Positions 34,979 through 43,746 of a stretch of 64,000 nucleotides of DNA are shown here, one piece after another (position 1 is the first letter of the stretch; each line of letters opens with the position of its first letter). This stretch comes from Anabaena sphaerica FACHB-251 (GTDB lineage: Bacteria > Cyanobacteriota > Cyanobacteriia > Cyanobacteriales > Nostocaceae). The notes beneath the pieces are model-generated. The model had not been told where the DNA came from, did no database searches, and was given only the letters and a program-made list of their open reading frames with translations. Position numbers and translations under genes: made by a program. The stretch covers positions 344,985-408,984 of the forward strand of contig NZ_JACJQU010000004.1 in NCBI RefSeq assembly GCF_014696825.1, in the 5' to 3' direction.

Positions 34979-35947
34979 TTACAACCATTCAATTATATGG
35001 GCATTTTCTGGTAATTTTGCTTCTCTTTGTCCAATACTTCTTTCTCTACCAGTAAATAGACCAAGGGGCGTATTTAAAAAATCTACAAAACCAGCTTTAC
35101 CAATAATATTTTTAATGCTTTCCCTTGGTACTTCTTTTAATAACCAACGCAGGAGAATATAACCATATTCTTTAGTTTTCATTTCTCGCGTTAATTCTAT
35201 ATGATGCAATTCATGTAAATAGCGATTAGAACGCCCATAACGCCTCCATTGACTAGCTAATTCTTTGATTGTCAGTCGGTGACGGTGTTGAACAATAGCA
35301 TCAGCCGCAAATTCTAATTTACCCAGATTAGCTTTGAGAATCCGCCAACAAATATCGGCATCTCCTCCTGTGGTAAGATAGGGACGAAATAAACCTGACT
35401 TAGTAAAAACCTGACGACGAATTGCTAAATTTGCGGTTTGTCCATAGGGGCAAAATTTATGAGCAAGAGTATGTTTTTGAGATAAAGTTTCTTGTTTATC
35501 TGCGAATTGTTCCAATAAACTTTTTCCTGGTAGGGCGACAATTTCTCCAGCGACAATTACAACTGCTGAATTAATGAAAGGCCGAATTAATTTATTTAAC
35601 CATTGGGGCTGAGGACGACAATCTGCATCGGTAAAAGCGATAATTTCACCTGTAGCGGCTTTAATACCAGTGTTGCGGGCTGCGTAGGAACTTTGAATTT
35701 TATTTTCACTTAAAAGACGAATGGTGATTGGGGAATTTTCAGCTGTTGTTTGCAAAATAGGGAGGGTGCGATCGCTGCTATTATTATCTACTAATAGATA
35801 CTCTACCTGGTCTTTTGGATAAGTTTGCAACAACAAACAACTCAGCAAGTCTGGTAAATCTGCCTCACCATTATAAATAGGAATCACCACCGACACCTTG
35901 GGGAGAAAGCTTTGGGCGGTAGTTGCTTCAACAGGCTGATGATTCAT
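34979..35947 (-). CDS. family 2 glycosyltransferase
   Basis: The 322-residue GT-A enzyme has the nucleotide-binding start VSVVIPIYNGEADLP, the ENKIQSSYAARNTGIK segment and the metal-binding DxD in AFTDADCRPQPQW. The acceptor region contains YLTTGGDADICWRIL. There is no membrane helix, so it is cytoplasmic or membrane-associated. Donor and acceptor cannot be told from the sequence. Neighbours give no pathway clue. Confidence 0.88.
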   Translation of the reverse strand: MNHQPVEATTAQSFLPKVSVVIPIYNGEADLPDLLSCLLLQTYPKDQVEYLLVDNNSSDRTLPILQTTAENSPITIRLLSENKIQSSYAARNTGIKAATGEIIAFTDADCRPQPQWLNKLIRPFINSAVVIVAGEIVALPGKSLLEQFADKQETLSQKHTLAHKFCPYGQTANLAIRRQVFTKSGLFRPYLTTGGDADICWRILKANLGKLEFAADAIVQHRHRLTIKELASQWRRYGRSNRYLHELHHIELTREMKTKEYGYILLRWLLKEVPRESIKNIIGKAGFVDFLNTPLGLFTGRERSIGQREAKLPENAHIIEWL

Positions 35948-35996
35948 ATATTTGAGTTCGTCGATTACCTACGAATATTTATACTATCACTATAAG

Positions 35997-36027
35997 ATCC
36001 CCGACTTCTTAGAGAAGCGGGGATCAA
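35997..36027. repeat. GATCCCCGACTTCTT palindrome
   Basis: GATCCCCGACTTCTTAGAG and AAGCGGGGATC form a short-looped hairpin between the GT2 and protease genes. It is related to the elements at 5846 and 16321. There is no T-run. Confidence 0.65.
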
Positions 36028-36053
36028 GTTGTATAAACACCTGGCAACAAAAC

Positions 36054-37394
36054 TTAAAATTTCAAATCTTCAGCCCGAACGCTTAGAGGTTGGGAAGTTT
36101 GAGGAGGTGTTAGGGGTTGGGCAAATTTGCTATTAGAGAGAGCAACAATAGCACGGGCATATTGTGGATCACTCAAAGTCCCGATTAAGTTGGGATTAGC
36201 AGCCAACTGACGCTCTTGTGCTTCCGTCAAATCTAGCTGAATATCAGGTATAATCCCCTTATGGTTGATATCTGTACCTTTGGGGGTGTAGTAGTGAGCG
36301 ATAGTCACAGCTAACCCAGAGCCATCTGTAAGTTCATGGACTGATTGCACCAAGGCTTTACCAAAGGTTTGACTACCTACTACTACCGCCCGGTTGTTAT
36401 CCTTGAGTGCGCCGGTGAGAATCTCACTAGCACTAGCGGAATTACCATCTACAAGAACAGCTAAGGGTCGATTTGTCAAGGCTGTGCGATTGGCTTTAGT
36501 TTCTTCACTACCTCCCACACGATCCACTGTCTTGACAATGCCACCATTATCCAGCCACATCCGCGCTATTTCAATGCTGGCTTGCAACAAACCGCCTGGG
36601 TTTCCTCGCAAATCTAATACATAGGAATCGACTTTCTGACTGTTCAACTCACGAATAGCTCGTCGCATCTGATCAGCGGCGTGGCCACTAAACTCCCTCA
36701 ATCGAATATAGCCAATCCGACGGCCACCGTCTTGCTTGAGGGTATAACGCACTGTCGGAACTTCGATAGTTGCCCTTGTCAGCTTGACATCAAACTGATT
36801 TTTTCCGGGTCTTACCAGTCGTAAGGTGATACTAGTGCCAGCTTTGCCGCGAATCAAATTAGATGCGTCATCCACTTTCATCTTGAGAGTGGATTGATCG
36901 TTAATCGCTAAAATTTCATCCCCTGTTTGAATACCTGCTTTCTGGGCTGGAGAATTCTCTATAGGTTCAACAACGGTCAATCGCTTGGTTTTTTCGTTTA
37001 TTTCCATGCGAATGCCAATTCCAGAAACTTCACCAGATGTTTGATTGGTGAGGGTTTCAAATTGTTTGGGGTCCATAAACCGCGTGTAGGGATCACCCAA
37101 TCTTTGCAGGGCTTCGCGGATGGCTACATAAGCTTGTTCATTGGAAGTATAGTCTTTGCTTAACAGGCTTTGCCTAATTGCTTGCCAATTTTGTTGATTA
37201 AATTTGCCATCAACATATTCACGATTCACTAGTTGCCATACTTGGTCAACTAACGCTTTTGGACTATCTTGTAAAGCGGCGTGAACACATCTTGTCCAAG
37301 CTTGACCAAACACAGATATAGTGGCAGTTGTAGCGATCGCTCCACCAATCAAGGCTGCTTGGAGCGGTGAGTGACGTTTCGCAGATTGATTCAT
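36054..37394 (-). CDS. ctpB: carboxyl-terminal processing protease, CtpB-like
   Basis: This S41 family serine protease has 446 residues, an N-terminal hydrophobic signal (about 13-32), a PDZ domain (VSGIGIRMEIN, VVEPIENSPAQKAGIQTGD) and the protease core. The catalytic Ser is in VDGNSASASEILTGAL and the Lys in GSQTFGKALVQS. It should act in the periplasm or thylakoid lumen. Assignment to the CtpB subgroup rather than CtpA (D1 processing) or CtpC rests on overall look and length, so the symbol is tentative. Confidence 0.75.
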   Translation of the reverse strand: MNQSAKRHSPLQAALIGGAIATTATISVFGQAWTRCVHAALQDSPKALVDQVWQLVNREYVDGKFNQQNWQAIRQSLLSKDYTSNEQAYVAIREALQRLGDPYTRFMDPKQFETLTNQTSGEVSGIGIRMEINEKTKRLTVVEPIENSPAQKAGIQTGDEILAINDQSTLKMKVDDASNLIRGKAGTSITLRLVRPGKNQFDVKLTRATIEVPTVRYTLKQDGGRRIGYIRLREFSGHAADQMRRAIRELNSQKVDSYVLDLRGNPGGLLQASIEIARMWLDNGGIVKTVDRVGGSEETKANRTALTNRPLAVLVDGNSASASEILTGALKDNNRAVVVGSQTFGKALVQSVHELTDGSGLAVTIAHYYTPKGTDINHKGIIPDIQLDLTEAQERQLAANPNLIGTLSDPQYARAIVALSNSKFAQPLTPPQTSQPLSVRAEDLKF

Positions 37395-37714
37395 GTATAT
37401 TCAGATGGAATAATTGTATTGTTGACAGTTTAGCAATCAGGTCTTCCTGAGATTTTGAAGTTTTTATACTCTACTTATCAGCTATGCTTAATCAATCATT
37501 TTTTTCCTTTGTAAATGATGTTGAAATTACCGTCTTTTTATTAATAGTTATCGCTTAGATTTGGTGGGTTTACTGTAAAAACAACGACAGCAACGCTGTG
37601 AATCTCGTCACTGTATCCTCTTTACACCCTAAATCCTTTTCCTAAGATAGCATTTTGTTGATTTGATGGCAGGATTTTTCAATAGTAAACAATAAAGTTT
37701 TAATTTTCTATGTT
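37395..37714. other. divergent promoter region
   Basis: This 320-bp AT-rich gap separates the divergently transcribed protease and YdcF genes. I see no repeat, RNA or clear operator in it; promoters for both genes must lie here. Confidence 0.4.
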
Positions 37715-38443
37715 ATGAAGCACAAATTTACGAGCAAATCATCAATTTCCTGGAAGGGTAAATCGAGAAAATTGTGGCGATTGTTACAAAATATTGCTTT
37801 TGGTTTGTGTTTTATCCTGCTGATTTGGCTGACTTTCACCACTATAACCTTAGTTTCTGCTTCTTCACAGCCTGTAGATGCCTTTTTCGTGCTTGGGGGT
37901 AGTATTCGTAGGGAGATTTATGTTGCTCAACTGGCTAAACAATCTCCCCAAATACCTATTTTAATTTCTCAAGGTTCCCCAGCACCCTGTATTTGGCTCA
38001 TTTTTAAACGGGAAGCAGCGGATTTACAAAAGGTCTGGTTAGAAAATTGCGCTCATTCTACTTTTGAAAATTTTTATTACGGGATACCAATTTTGCAACG
38101 CTGGGGAGTGCGTAAAGTAAAATTAATTACTTCTGGAACTCATATATCACGAGCTAAATTAATGGCACAAATTCTTTTAGGCGCTCAGGGAATTTGGGTA
38201 GAGCCTGATGTTGTTCAGGAACAAGGTATTCCTGGTAATAAAGAATTTTTGATAAAAACTGGATTAGATGTTATCCGTAGCTTATTTTGGGCGGTTTTCA
38301 GTCACTTTATTCATCCCCAATGCTCAAACCTAACAAGACTGGTTGATGTAGATATGCCAGCTTGGCAACAACGCGGTTTTCACTGTGAACATCAGGGACA
38401 ATTAAAAATCAAAGCAGGAGTTAGGAGTAAAACCCTCTTGTAG
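37715..38443 (+). CDS. YdcF/ElyC (DUF218) family membrane protein
   Basis: The 242-residue protein has one N-terminal membrane helix (about residues 23-47) and a DUF218 domain: VDAFFVLGGSIRREIYVAQL, ILISQGSPAPC, HSTFENFYYGIPIL, then VKLITSGTHISRAKLMAQI. Relatives affect envelope carbon or peptidoglycan lipid metabolism, but the biochemical role is not settled. ATG at 37715 is chosen; an earlier in-phase start is not seen. Confidence 0.82.
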   Translation: MKHKFTSKSSISWKGKSRKLWRLLQNIAFGLCFILLIWLTFTTITLVSASSQPVDAFFVLGGSIRREIYVAQLAKQSPQIPILISQGSPAPCIWLIFKREAADLQKVWLENCAHSTFENFYYGIPILQRWGVRKVKLITSGTHISRAKLMAQILLGAQGIWVEPDVVQEQGIPGNKEFLIKTGLDVIRSLFWAVFSHFIHPQCSNLTRLVDVDMPAWQQRGFHCEHQGQLKIKAGVRSKTLL

Positions 38444-38487
38444 TCGGAGTTTCATAACCGATGTCCTAACTACCCTGTATAGTTTTA

Positions 38488-40797
38488 TCAAATTAAACCA
38501 TTATAGGCGATCGCTTGAATCATAGATATAGGAACCGTGGTAAAATATTCCTTTTGAAATTGTTCTTCTCGGACTGCGGCTAAAAATTGCTTAATAGCAT
38601 TATCAGCTTTATTTTCATCGCTAATAATTGCATCCCAAGTGATTTGTAAATATCTATCTTGACGTTGAACTGTAAAACCTAAATATTTTAAAGCTTTCAA
38701 GCCTAAATGTAAACTTACATCGCTGATTCCCAGTTTTTCTAAAAGTTGCACACGGGTAACTAGCTGATTTGTCCGATTTATAAATTTAGCAATTCCTACT
38801 AAGGTAAACCAAATATCATTGGGTGTTTGTTTTTGTGGTTTTGACCAAGCTATAGCTAATTGTTGTTGATTATAAACCGACCTTCTCAACCATACCCGTA
38901 AATCATCCCAACTTGTTGGACAATCTTTAATAATCAATATGGAGTTATTTTTTTGAAATTGTGAATAATCCTGATTTCTCCAATCTAAGATCATCGCTGA
39001 TTTCTCAGTTTTTACTTCTAAATCAGCACACGGACGTACAGAAATTAATCTAATTTCATAGCGTTTTTTAAAGCTGTTGTAGTCTATTTCCGCTATACAA
39101 TCACATCTACCTATAGGCAATTCTTCTTTATAATGTCCCCACCAGATACCCGGAAAAGAGTTTTTACTAGAATCATCCCGAATATCAAACTCGGTTTTAA
39201 TATATTGTATTTTCTTGCCCTTGAAATCCTGTTGATTACGATGCCAAGCATTTTCAAACCAACAATTTTTAATCAACAATTTTGGAACAGGATTTCCCAT
39301 TCCACAAGGTTCTAAAATTTTCAGTTCTAAAAATAATTCTTTCCCTAAATCTGCAACTGTTACCACTACATCAGCTTGGACTGTGGGTGTAAGATTAATT
39401 CCCCCTAAAGATTGCCGTAATTTTTGATTAATGGCATCTGTAAATAAAGGAATATTCTCAACTAATAAACTTAAACCTGCTGCAAAGGGATGTCCACCGA
39501 AACGATGTAATAAATGTGCTTGTTCTTTGACTAATTGATATAAATCAACAGAATTAATTGAACGCGCAGAACCACGCGCTAGAAGTGTCTGCGATTCTCC
39601 ATTTTCCGTACTTAATAAAATCGTTGGGCGACCTGTTTCTTGCGCCACTTGACCCGCAACTAAACCTAAAACACCACTAGGCCATTGCGGGTCTTCTAAA
39701 ACAATTACACTAGTAGTTGATAAATCTAATTGGGAGAGTTTTTTAAATACTTGATTCTGCACATCTTTTTGTAAAGATTTGCGCCGGGTATTCGCTAATT
39801 CTGTTTCTTCTGCAAGTTGCTGACAGCGTTGAATATCTCGACTCGTTAACAGTTCTACACAAAAACTAGCATCACCATGAATCCTGCTGACTGCATTAAT
39901 ACGAGGACCCAAACCAAAGGAAATATCTGTAGGGCGATCGCCACTTTTCTGGCATAATTCTAATAATCTACCTACTCCTGGCCGTCTTCTCTCTGCAACT
40001 GGTTTTTTATAATCAGCTTGTAACTTTTGAATTCCCACTTGCGCTAAATAACGACAATCACCATTTAATTGTACTAGGTCAGCAATTAATCCCACCGCTA
40101 CTAAATCTAACAAATCATCTAAGGGATGTTGTGGTATATCTGGCAAAGTTTCATATAATGCTTCTACTAATTTATAAGCAACTGCTACCCCAGAAAGATG
40201 AAATAATGGATGTTCTCTTGGTAAATAACGAGGATTGATAATTGCAGCGACTGGAGGACGTTCAGCAGGTAAAGTATGATGGTCGGTAACGATTACATCT
40301 ATACCTAATTTTTGAGCATAAATAATTTCATCAATATTTGTACTTCCCGTGTCACAAGTGACGATTAATTGACAACCTTGTTTAGCTAAATTATCAATTC
40401 CTGCTAAATTAAGTCCATGAGATTCTGTTAAGCGATTAGGAATGTAATAAGTTAATTGTTTATTTTGAATAAAAAATTGTCCTAAACCATCCCACAAAAC
40501 AGCAGTTGAGGTAATACCATCAGCGTCAAAATCTCCCCAAATAGCAACTTTTTCACCAGCTTCACCCGCTTTTTTTAAACGGTGCATTGCCAAACCCATT
40601 TCTTGCCCAAATTCATCAGGTTTTGCTGGTTGATAAGCTTGATAGTTAACAAAAGTTGCTAATTGTAATTCACTTTGTATCCCTCTTTGCCAAAGTAATT
40701 GGGACGCGTAAATTCCACTTGATAGCGGTGTGTACTGTTTAACTGCTTGGATGAACCATTCAGGAATTTGTTCTGTTTCTAATAAAATCCACTGCAT
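38488..40797 (-). CDS. recJ: single-stranded-DNA-specific exonuclease RecJ
   Basis: This DHH-family 5'-3' ssDNA exonuclease acts in recombination and repair. The motifs are AIWGDFDADGITSTAVLW, CDTGSTN, the DHH motif VIVTDHHTLP, and the DHHA1 motif RFGGHPFAAGLSL. The length of 769 residues exceeds the roughly 580 of E. coli RecJ because of a C-terminal extension of about 180 residues that ends in a winged-helix-like segment (LLEKLGISDVSLHLGLKALK), which is usual in cyanobacteria. Confidence 0.94.
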   Translation of the reverse strand: MQWILLETEQIPEWFIQAVKQYTPLSSGIYASQLLWQRGIQSELQLATFVNYQAYQPAKPDEFGQEMGLAMHRLKKAGEAGEKVAIWGDFDADGITSTAVLWDGLGQFFIQNKQLTYYIPNRLTESHGLNLAGIDNLAKQGCQLIVTCDTGSTNIDEIIYAQKLGIDVIVTDHHTLPAERPPVAAIINPRYLPREHPLFHLSGVAVAYKLVEALYETLPDIPQHPLDDLLDLVAVGLIADLVQLNGDCRYLAQVGIQKLQADYKKPVAERRRPGVGRLLELCQKSGDRPTDISFGLGPRINAVSRIHGDASFCVELLTSRDIQRCQQLAEETELANTRRKSLQKDVQNQVFKKLSQLDLSTTSVIVLEDPQWPSGVLGLVAGQVAQETGRPTILLSTENGESQTLLARGSARSINSVDLYQLVKEQAHLLHRFGGHPFAAGLSLLVENIPLFTDAINQKLRQSLGGINLTPTVQADVVVTVADLGKELFLELKILEPCGMGNPVPKLLIKNCWFENAWHRNQQDFKGKKIQYIKTEFDIRDDSSKNSFPGIWWGHYKEELPIGRCDCIAEIDYNSFKKRYEIRLISVRPCADLEVKTEKSAMILDWRNQDYSQFQKNNSILIIKDCPTSWDDLRVWLRRSVYNQQQLAIAWSKPQKQTPNDIWFTLVGIAKFINRTNQLVTRVQLLEKLGISDVSLHLGLKALKYLGFTVQRQDRYLQITWDAIISDENKADNAIKQFLAAVREEQFQKEYFTTVPISMIQAIAYNGLI

Positions 40798-40855
40798 TTA
40801 ATTAATTCAAGATTATTAATTATTAATTATCTTTTTCCTGACTCCTGACCAAAAT

Positions 40856-41497
40856 TCATTCATCATTTATAATTAAATCTCTTGGTGATTCATTCTCCAA
40901 GGGATTGATAGCTACTTCACCAGGAATTCCTTCTGATTTACGAGAACGAATAGTAGGACGAGTGCGCCTATAACCTGCCCTTTCTGCTTTTTGATGTTCA
41001 TAATCTATTAGTCTGCCATAATATGGATGTTTACTCAAATTCATTGATAAGAAAATATGTTGTCGGATGTTACCAAAACCTTTACGATTAAAAAATTTAA
41101 CTGCTGGAATATTCGTAGGATCTGTATCTACTAACATAAACCGCGCCCCATCTTCAATCATTCGCGCTACAACTTTATCAACTAATTTGTCTGCTACTCC
41201 CTGACGTTGAAATTTAGGATTTACACCTAACCACAAAATATAACCATAAGTCCAAGATGCTTTACTAATAATAGTGCCTAAAATAAATCCTGCTAGTTCG
41301 CTATCTGTTTCTGCAACCAGGCAATATTCTGGATCTGTGTTGTAAAGTCCAATTACTTCCCATTCATCCCAGGTGCGATATAAATAAGGATATAAATCGC
41401 TGGTAAATAGTTCTTCACCTAAGTGGTAAACAGGCGCAATATCATCAATTCCTAAATCCCGGACATAAATGGTATCAGTTTCATCAAAGGCTTTCAT
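40856..41497 (-). CDS. GNAT family N-acetyltransferase
   Basis: The 213-residue protein has an acetyl-CoA-binding GNAT core: VRDLGIDDIAPVYHLGEELF, AGFILGTII, LGVNPKFQRQGVADKLV (the Q/RxxGxG/A pyrophosphate loop) and FFNRKGFGN. A basic C-terminal tail of about 60 residues follows. The substrate is unknown; RimI-like protein N-acetylation is possible. It lies 58 bp upstream of recJ, possibly co-transcribed. Confidence 0.85.
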   Translation of the reverse strand: MKAFDETDTIYVRDLGIDDIAPVYHLGEELFTSDLYPYLYRTWDEWEVIGLYNTDPEYCLVAETDSELAGFILGTIISKASWTYGYILWLGVNPKFQRQGVADKLVDKVVARMIEDGARFMLVDTDPTNIPAVKFFNRKGFGNIRQHIFLSMNLSKHPYYGRLIDYEHQKAERAGYRRTRPTIRSRKSEGIPGEVAINPLENESPRDLIINDE

Positions 41498-41569
41498 GAT
41501 TATGGCTTTAATTGTTATTATCTAATTTTCCTTATTTTCTATCAAAAAAAATTCTTTTTTCTCATATAT

Positions 41570-42373
41570 TCAAAGTGATACTTCTTGGATATTATCAATA
41601 TTTGGTAAAATTTGAGACGATATTTCTACTGGATTATTGGTTTGACTATAACAAAGGACAGCATATTGACAATATTCACAAGATTTTTTAGATGCTGGTT
41701 CTTGGGGAAATGGCCCCTTTTGGTGATATTGTTCTAACCAATTAGTTAAATTACTCAACAGTTCATTTAAGTCGTGTTCTGTTTGTTTATGTTTGCGAGT
41801 ATCATATTTAAATTGAAGATTTTTAGGTTGGTCTTTGGCTTGAACAAACCAGTAATTCATAGATATATTATTAGGCAAATATTCGCTAGTTTCTGCCAGA
41901 ACATACATATAAAGTCGGGTTTGCCAATTCTTAGCTAAATAGCTTTTATTCGGTGGTTGAGGATAGGTTTTCCAGTCAAAAATCTGTGCTTTTTCTTGAT
42001 CTGCTATTAATAAATCATAAATTACTGTGAGTAAGTAATCCTGAATTTGCAAAGTCCGATAGTGTTCACTATCGCGGAAGGTCTGACTATCGTTATCAGG
42101 TGTTAATATTTCTGGTGCAACATTGGCAAAATCTGTCATCCAAGTTTGCAGTTGAGTATCCGCTTGCAAGAAACTATTAATTGGTAAACCCATTTCTTGC
42201 TGCTGCATGAGCAGGTGAAAACGACTACCTAAAGTCTGATATTCTTCCTGTTGGGGGTCTGTGGGTGCGGTAAGTTGTTCTAAATAGGTATGCTGGAATT
42301 TACGAGGACAAGCTGCAAGTAAGTTGAGATGTCCTTGGGAAAGTCGAAATAGTTGAGTAGATGTTGATAGCAT
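41570..42373 (-). CDS. Cas4/RecB-like PD-(D/E)XK nuclease with Fe-S cysteines
   Basis: The 267-residue protein has the nuclease residues D120 (VIYD), D133 and K135 (IFDWKT) and a QTRLYMYVL helix. Four cysteines are placed as in the [4Fe-4S] nucleases Cas4 and AddB: C22 near the start and C232-x2-C235-x5-C241 near the end. No CRISPR or recB/addA gene is nearby, so it is a stand-alone housekeeping-type nuclease in this window. Confidence 0.82.
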   Translation of the reverse strand: MLSTSTQLFRLSQGHLNLLAACPRKFQHTYLEQLTAPTDPQQEEYQTLGSRFHLLMQQQEMGLPINSFLQADTQLQTWMTDFANVAPEILTPDNDSQTFRDSEHYRTLQIQDYLLTVIYDLLIADQEKAQIFDWKTYPQPPNKSYLAKNWQTRLYMYVLAETSEYLPNNISMNYWFVQAKDQPKNLQFKYDTRKHKQTEHDLNELLSNLTNWLEQYHQKGPFPQEPASKKSCEYCQYAVLCYSQTNNPVEISSQILPNIDNIQEVSL

Positions 42374-42835
42374 TTTTGCTTTGTTTGTGTAATAAATTCC
42401 CTCTTCCCTATTCCCAAAGAAAAATAAAAGGTAAAAGGCTGAATTTTACATTTCTCTTTCATCCTCTTACCCTTTTTATATACCTGATGCTTATTTCATG
42501 TTAGCCGCTCTACAAGACTTGGGCAAAGAGAAACAAAGTTTAACAAAGTTAAATATTGCTCAGATTGCTTGCTGCTTCCTTCTGGCAGTGTCGGCATCCA
42601 CCAGTCTCCAGGCTTGACTTCAGATACGGCTTACCCTAGTCGCACTGTTGAAAATAAGAGGACATTTGCTACTTTAGTTCATTATTTTCAGCATCATTAA
42701 GGTTTTTGGATTTCTCAACCGCTTGTAAGCCGGTGGCCTACTCTCAGAAGTTTTGTACAGGGTCTCAAGCCTTCTATTTTTTACCTGGTTTTCGCGTTAT
42801 CACAAGTGTAACAACTTCTCTGTTGATCCAACTAT
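42374..42835. other. intergenic region holding the structured RNA gene
   Basis: No coding sequence was found. The minus strand carries a long nested-stem RNA at 42610-42772, described separately, with promoter-like TTGTGA (42805-42800) and TAAAAA (42782-42777) spaced by 17 bp. Below 42610, the phrase AGAAGGAAGCAGC resembles the SRP RNA tip but has no supporting stem. Confidence 0.5.
42610..42772 (-). ncRNA. 6S-like structured RNA
   Basis: Reading the minus strand, four sets of complementary arms nest in the right order. AGGCUUGA (42772-42765) pairs with UCAAGCCU (42617-42610). CUUC (42750-42747) pairs with GAAG (42621-42618). CGGCUUAC (42732-42725) pairs with GUAAGCCG (42634-42627). GUUGA-G-AAAU (42719-42710) pairs with AUUU-UCAAC (42655-42647). 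The result is a rod of about 163 nt with internal bubbles, the architecture of 6S RNA, which binds RNA polymerase. The identity is inferred from shape, size and promoter only. Confidence 0.55.
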
Positions 42836-43042
42836 TTAGTTAGAGTTGTTAGCCCGTGCATCCTTGACGGCCGCAATAAAAAATAATACGGTGAGAGGAA
42901 TACTCAAAGCTAGGATAATGGCAGTAGTTTGGACACCTAAATCTGGCTGTCCAGAACTGAGTTCAAATACTGAACCAACAGCAGCGATCGCTGTAAAACA
43001 AGAACCACCTAAAAATAAACCGCTTTTTGGAGTTAAATACAC
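42836..43042 (-). CDS. small two-helix membrane protein
   Basis: The 68-residue product starts at GTG 43042 and has two hydrophobic helices (about 8-28 and 37-60) around a short loop ELSSGQPDLGVQ, with a charged tail KDARANNSN. It looks like a conserved cyanobacterial small membrane protein, but I do not know its function. It follows def by 12 bp on the same strand. Confidence 0.6.
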   Translation of the reverse strand: MYLTPKSGLFLGGSCFTAIAAVGSVFELSSGQPDLGVQTTAIILALSIPLTVLFFIAAVKDARANNSN

Positions 43043-43054
43043 AACTAGACCACC

Positions 43055-43618
43055 CTATGCTACTGGTTTCACCGCTTGATACGAGAAGCCATTTTTAGAT
43101 AGTTCCTGTGCCAAAGTCAAGGAATTTTCTACACGGTCTACAAATACGACACCGTTGAGGTGATCCATTTCGTGCAAAATACATCTCCCTAGTAAGTCAT
43201 CAGCTTTTAAGGTTTTAGGACGACCATATTCATCTTTATAGGCAATTTCTACCACTTGGGGGCGTTTGACATCCAAATAAACTTTAGGGATGCTTAAACA
43301 ACCTTCTTGAGCCACACAAAGCTCACTACTAACCTGTTTTATGACAGGGTTGATCAATACCAGCGGAAGCGCATCTGGTTTGTCTGGTTCACAGTCGATG
43401 ACAATCAGTTGTTTGTTAACTCCGACTTGGGGTGCAGCCAAACCAATACCATCCTCGCTGTACATAGTTTGCAGCATTTCCCGCACCAGTTGGCGAAGTT
43501 CATCATCTATTTTTGTAACCCGCTTTGCAGGTTGACGCAGGACGCGATCGCCTAAATAATGAAGCTTCAAAGGTGGATTTTTTAACTTTTTCTTCTCTAC
43601 AGCAATATCCAAGGGCAT
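43055..43618 (-). CDS. def: peptide deformylase
   Basis: This Fe/Zn enzyme removes the formyl group from nascent proteins. All three motifs are present: GIGLAAPQVG (57-66), EGCLSIP (105-111) with the metal-binding Cys, and HEMDH (149-153). The length of 187 is normal for type 1B. It is probably co-transcribed with the downstream small membrane-protein gene. Confidence 0.96.
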   Translation of the reverse strand: MPLDIAVEKKKLKNPPLKLHYLGDRVLRQPAKRVTKIDDELRQLVREMLQTMYSEDGIGLAAPQVGVNKQLIVIDCEPDKPDALPLVLINPVIKQVSSELCVAQEGCLSIPKVYLDVKRPQVVEIAYKDEYGRPKTLKADDLLGRCILHEMDHLNGVVFVDRVENSLTLAQELSKNGFSYQAVKPVA

Positions 43619-43683
43619 GATTCTTGTGGCTTAATGATGAATGTCTTACTCACTCAATTCTATCGTTAGTTGACAGGAGTTAA

Positions 43684-43704
43684 GGTGACAGGTGACAGGT
43701 GACA
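43684..43704. repeat. GGTGACA heptamer x3
   Basis: Three perfect heptamers lie in the gap upstream of the FtsX-like gene. They are in the same family as 7993-8020. ACGAATTACGAATTACCAATT phrases follow at about 43726-43746. Confidence 0.75.
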
Positions 43705-43746
43705 GGGAATATAGGAGATCATTTACGAATTACGAATTACCAATTT

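Noticed and set aside
42545..42610. SRP RNA (ffs) suggested by AGAAGGAAGCAGC on the minus strand
   Set aside because: The phrase resembles the SRP helix 8 tip, but the flanking bases cannot form the long rod of a 4.5S RNA, and the first tetraloop base differs.
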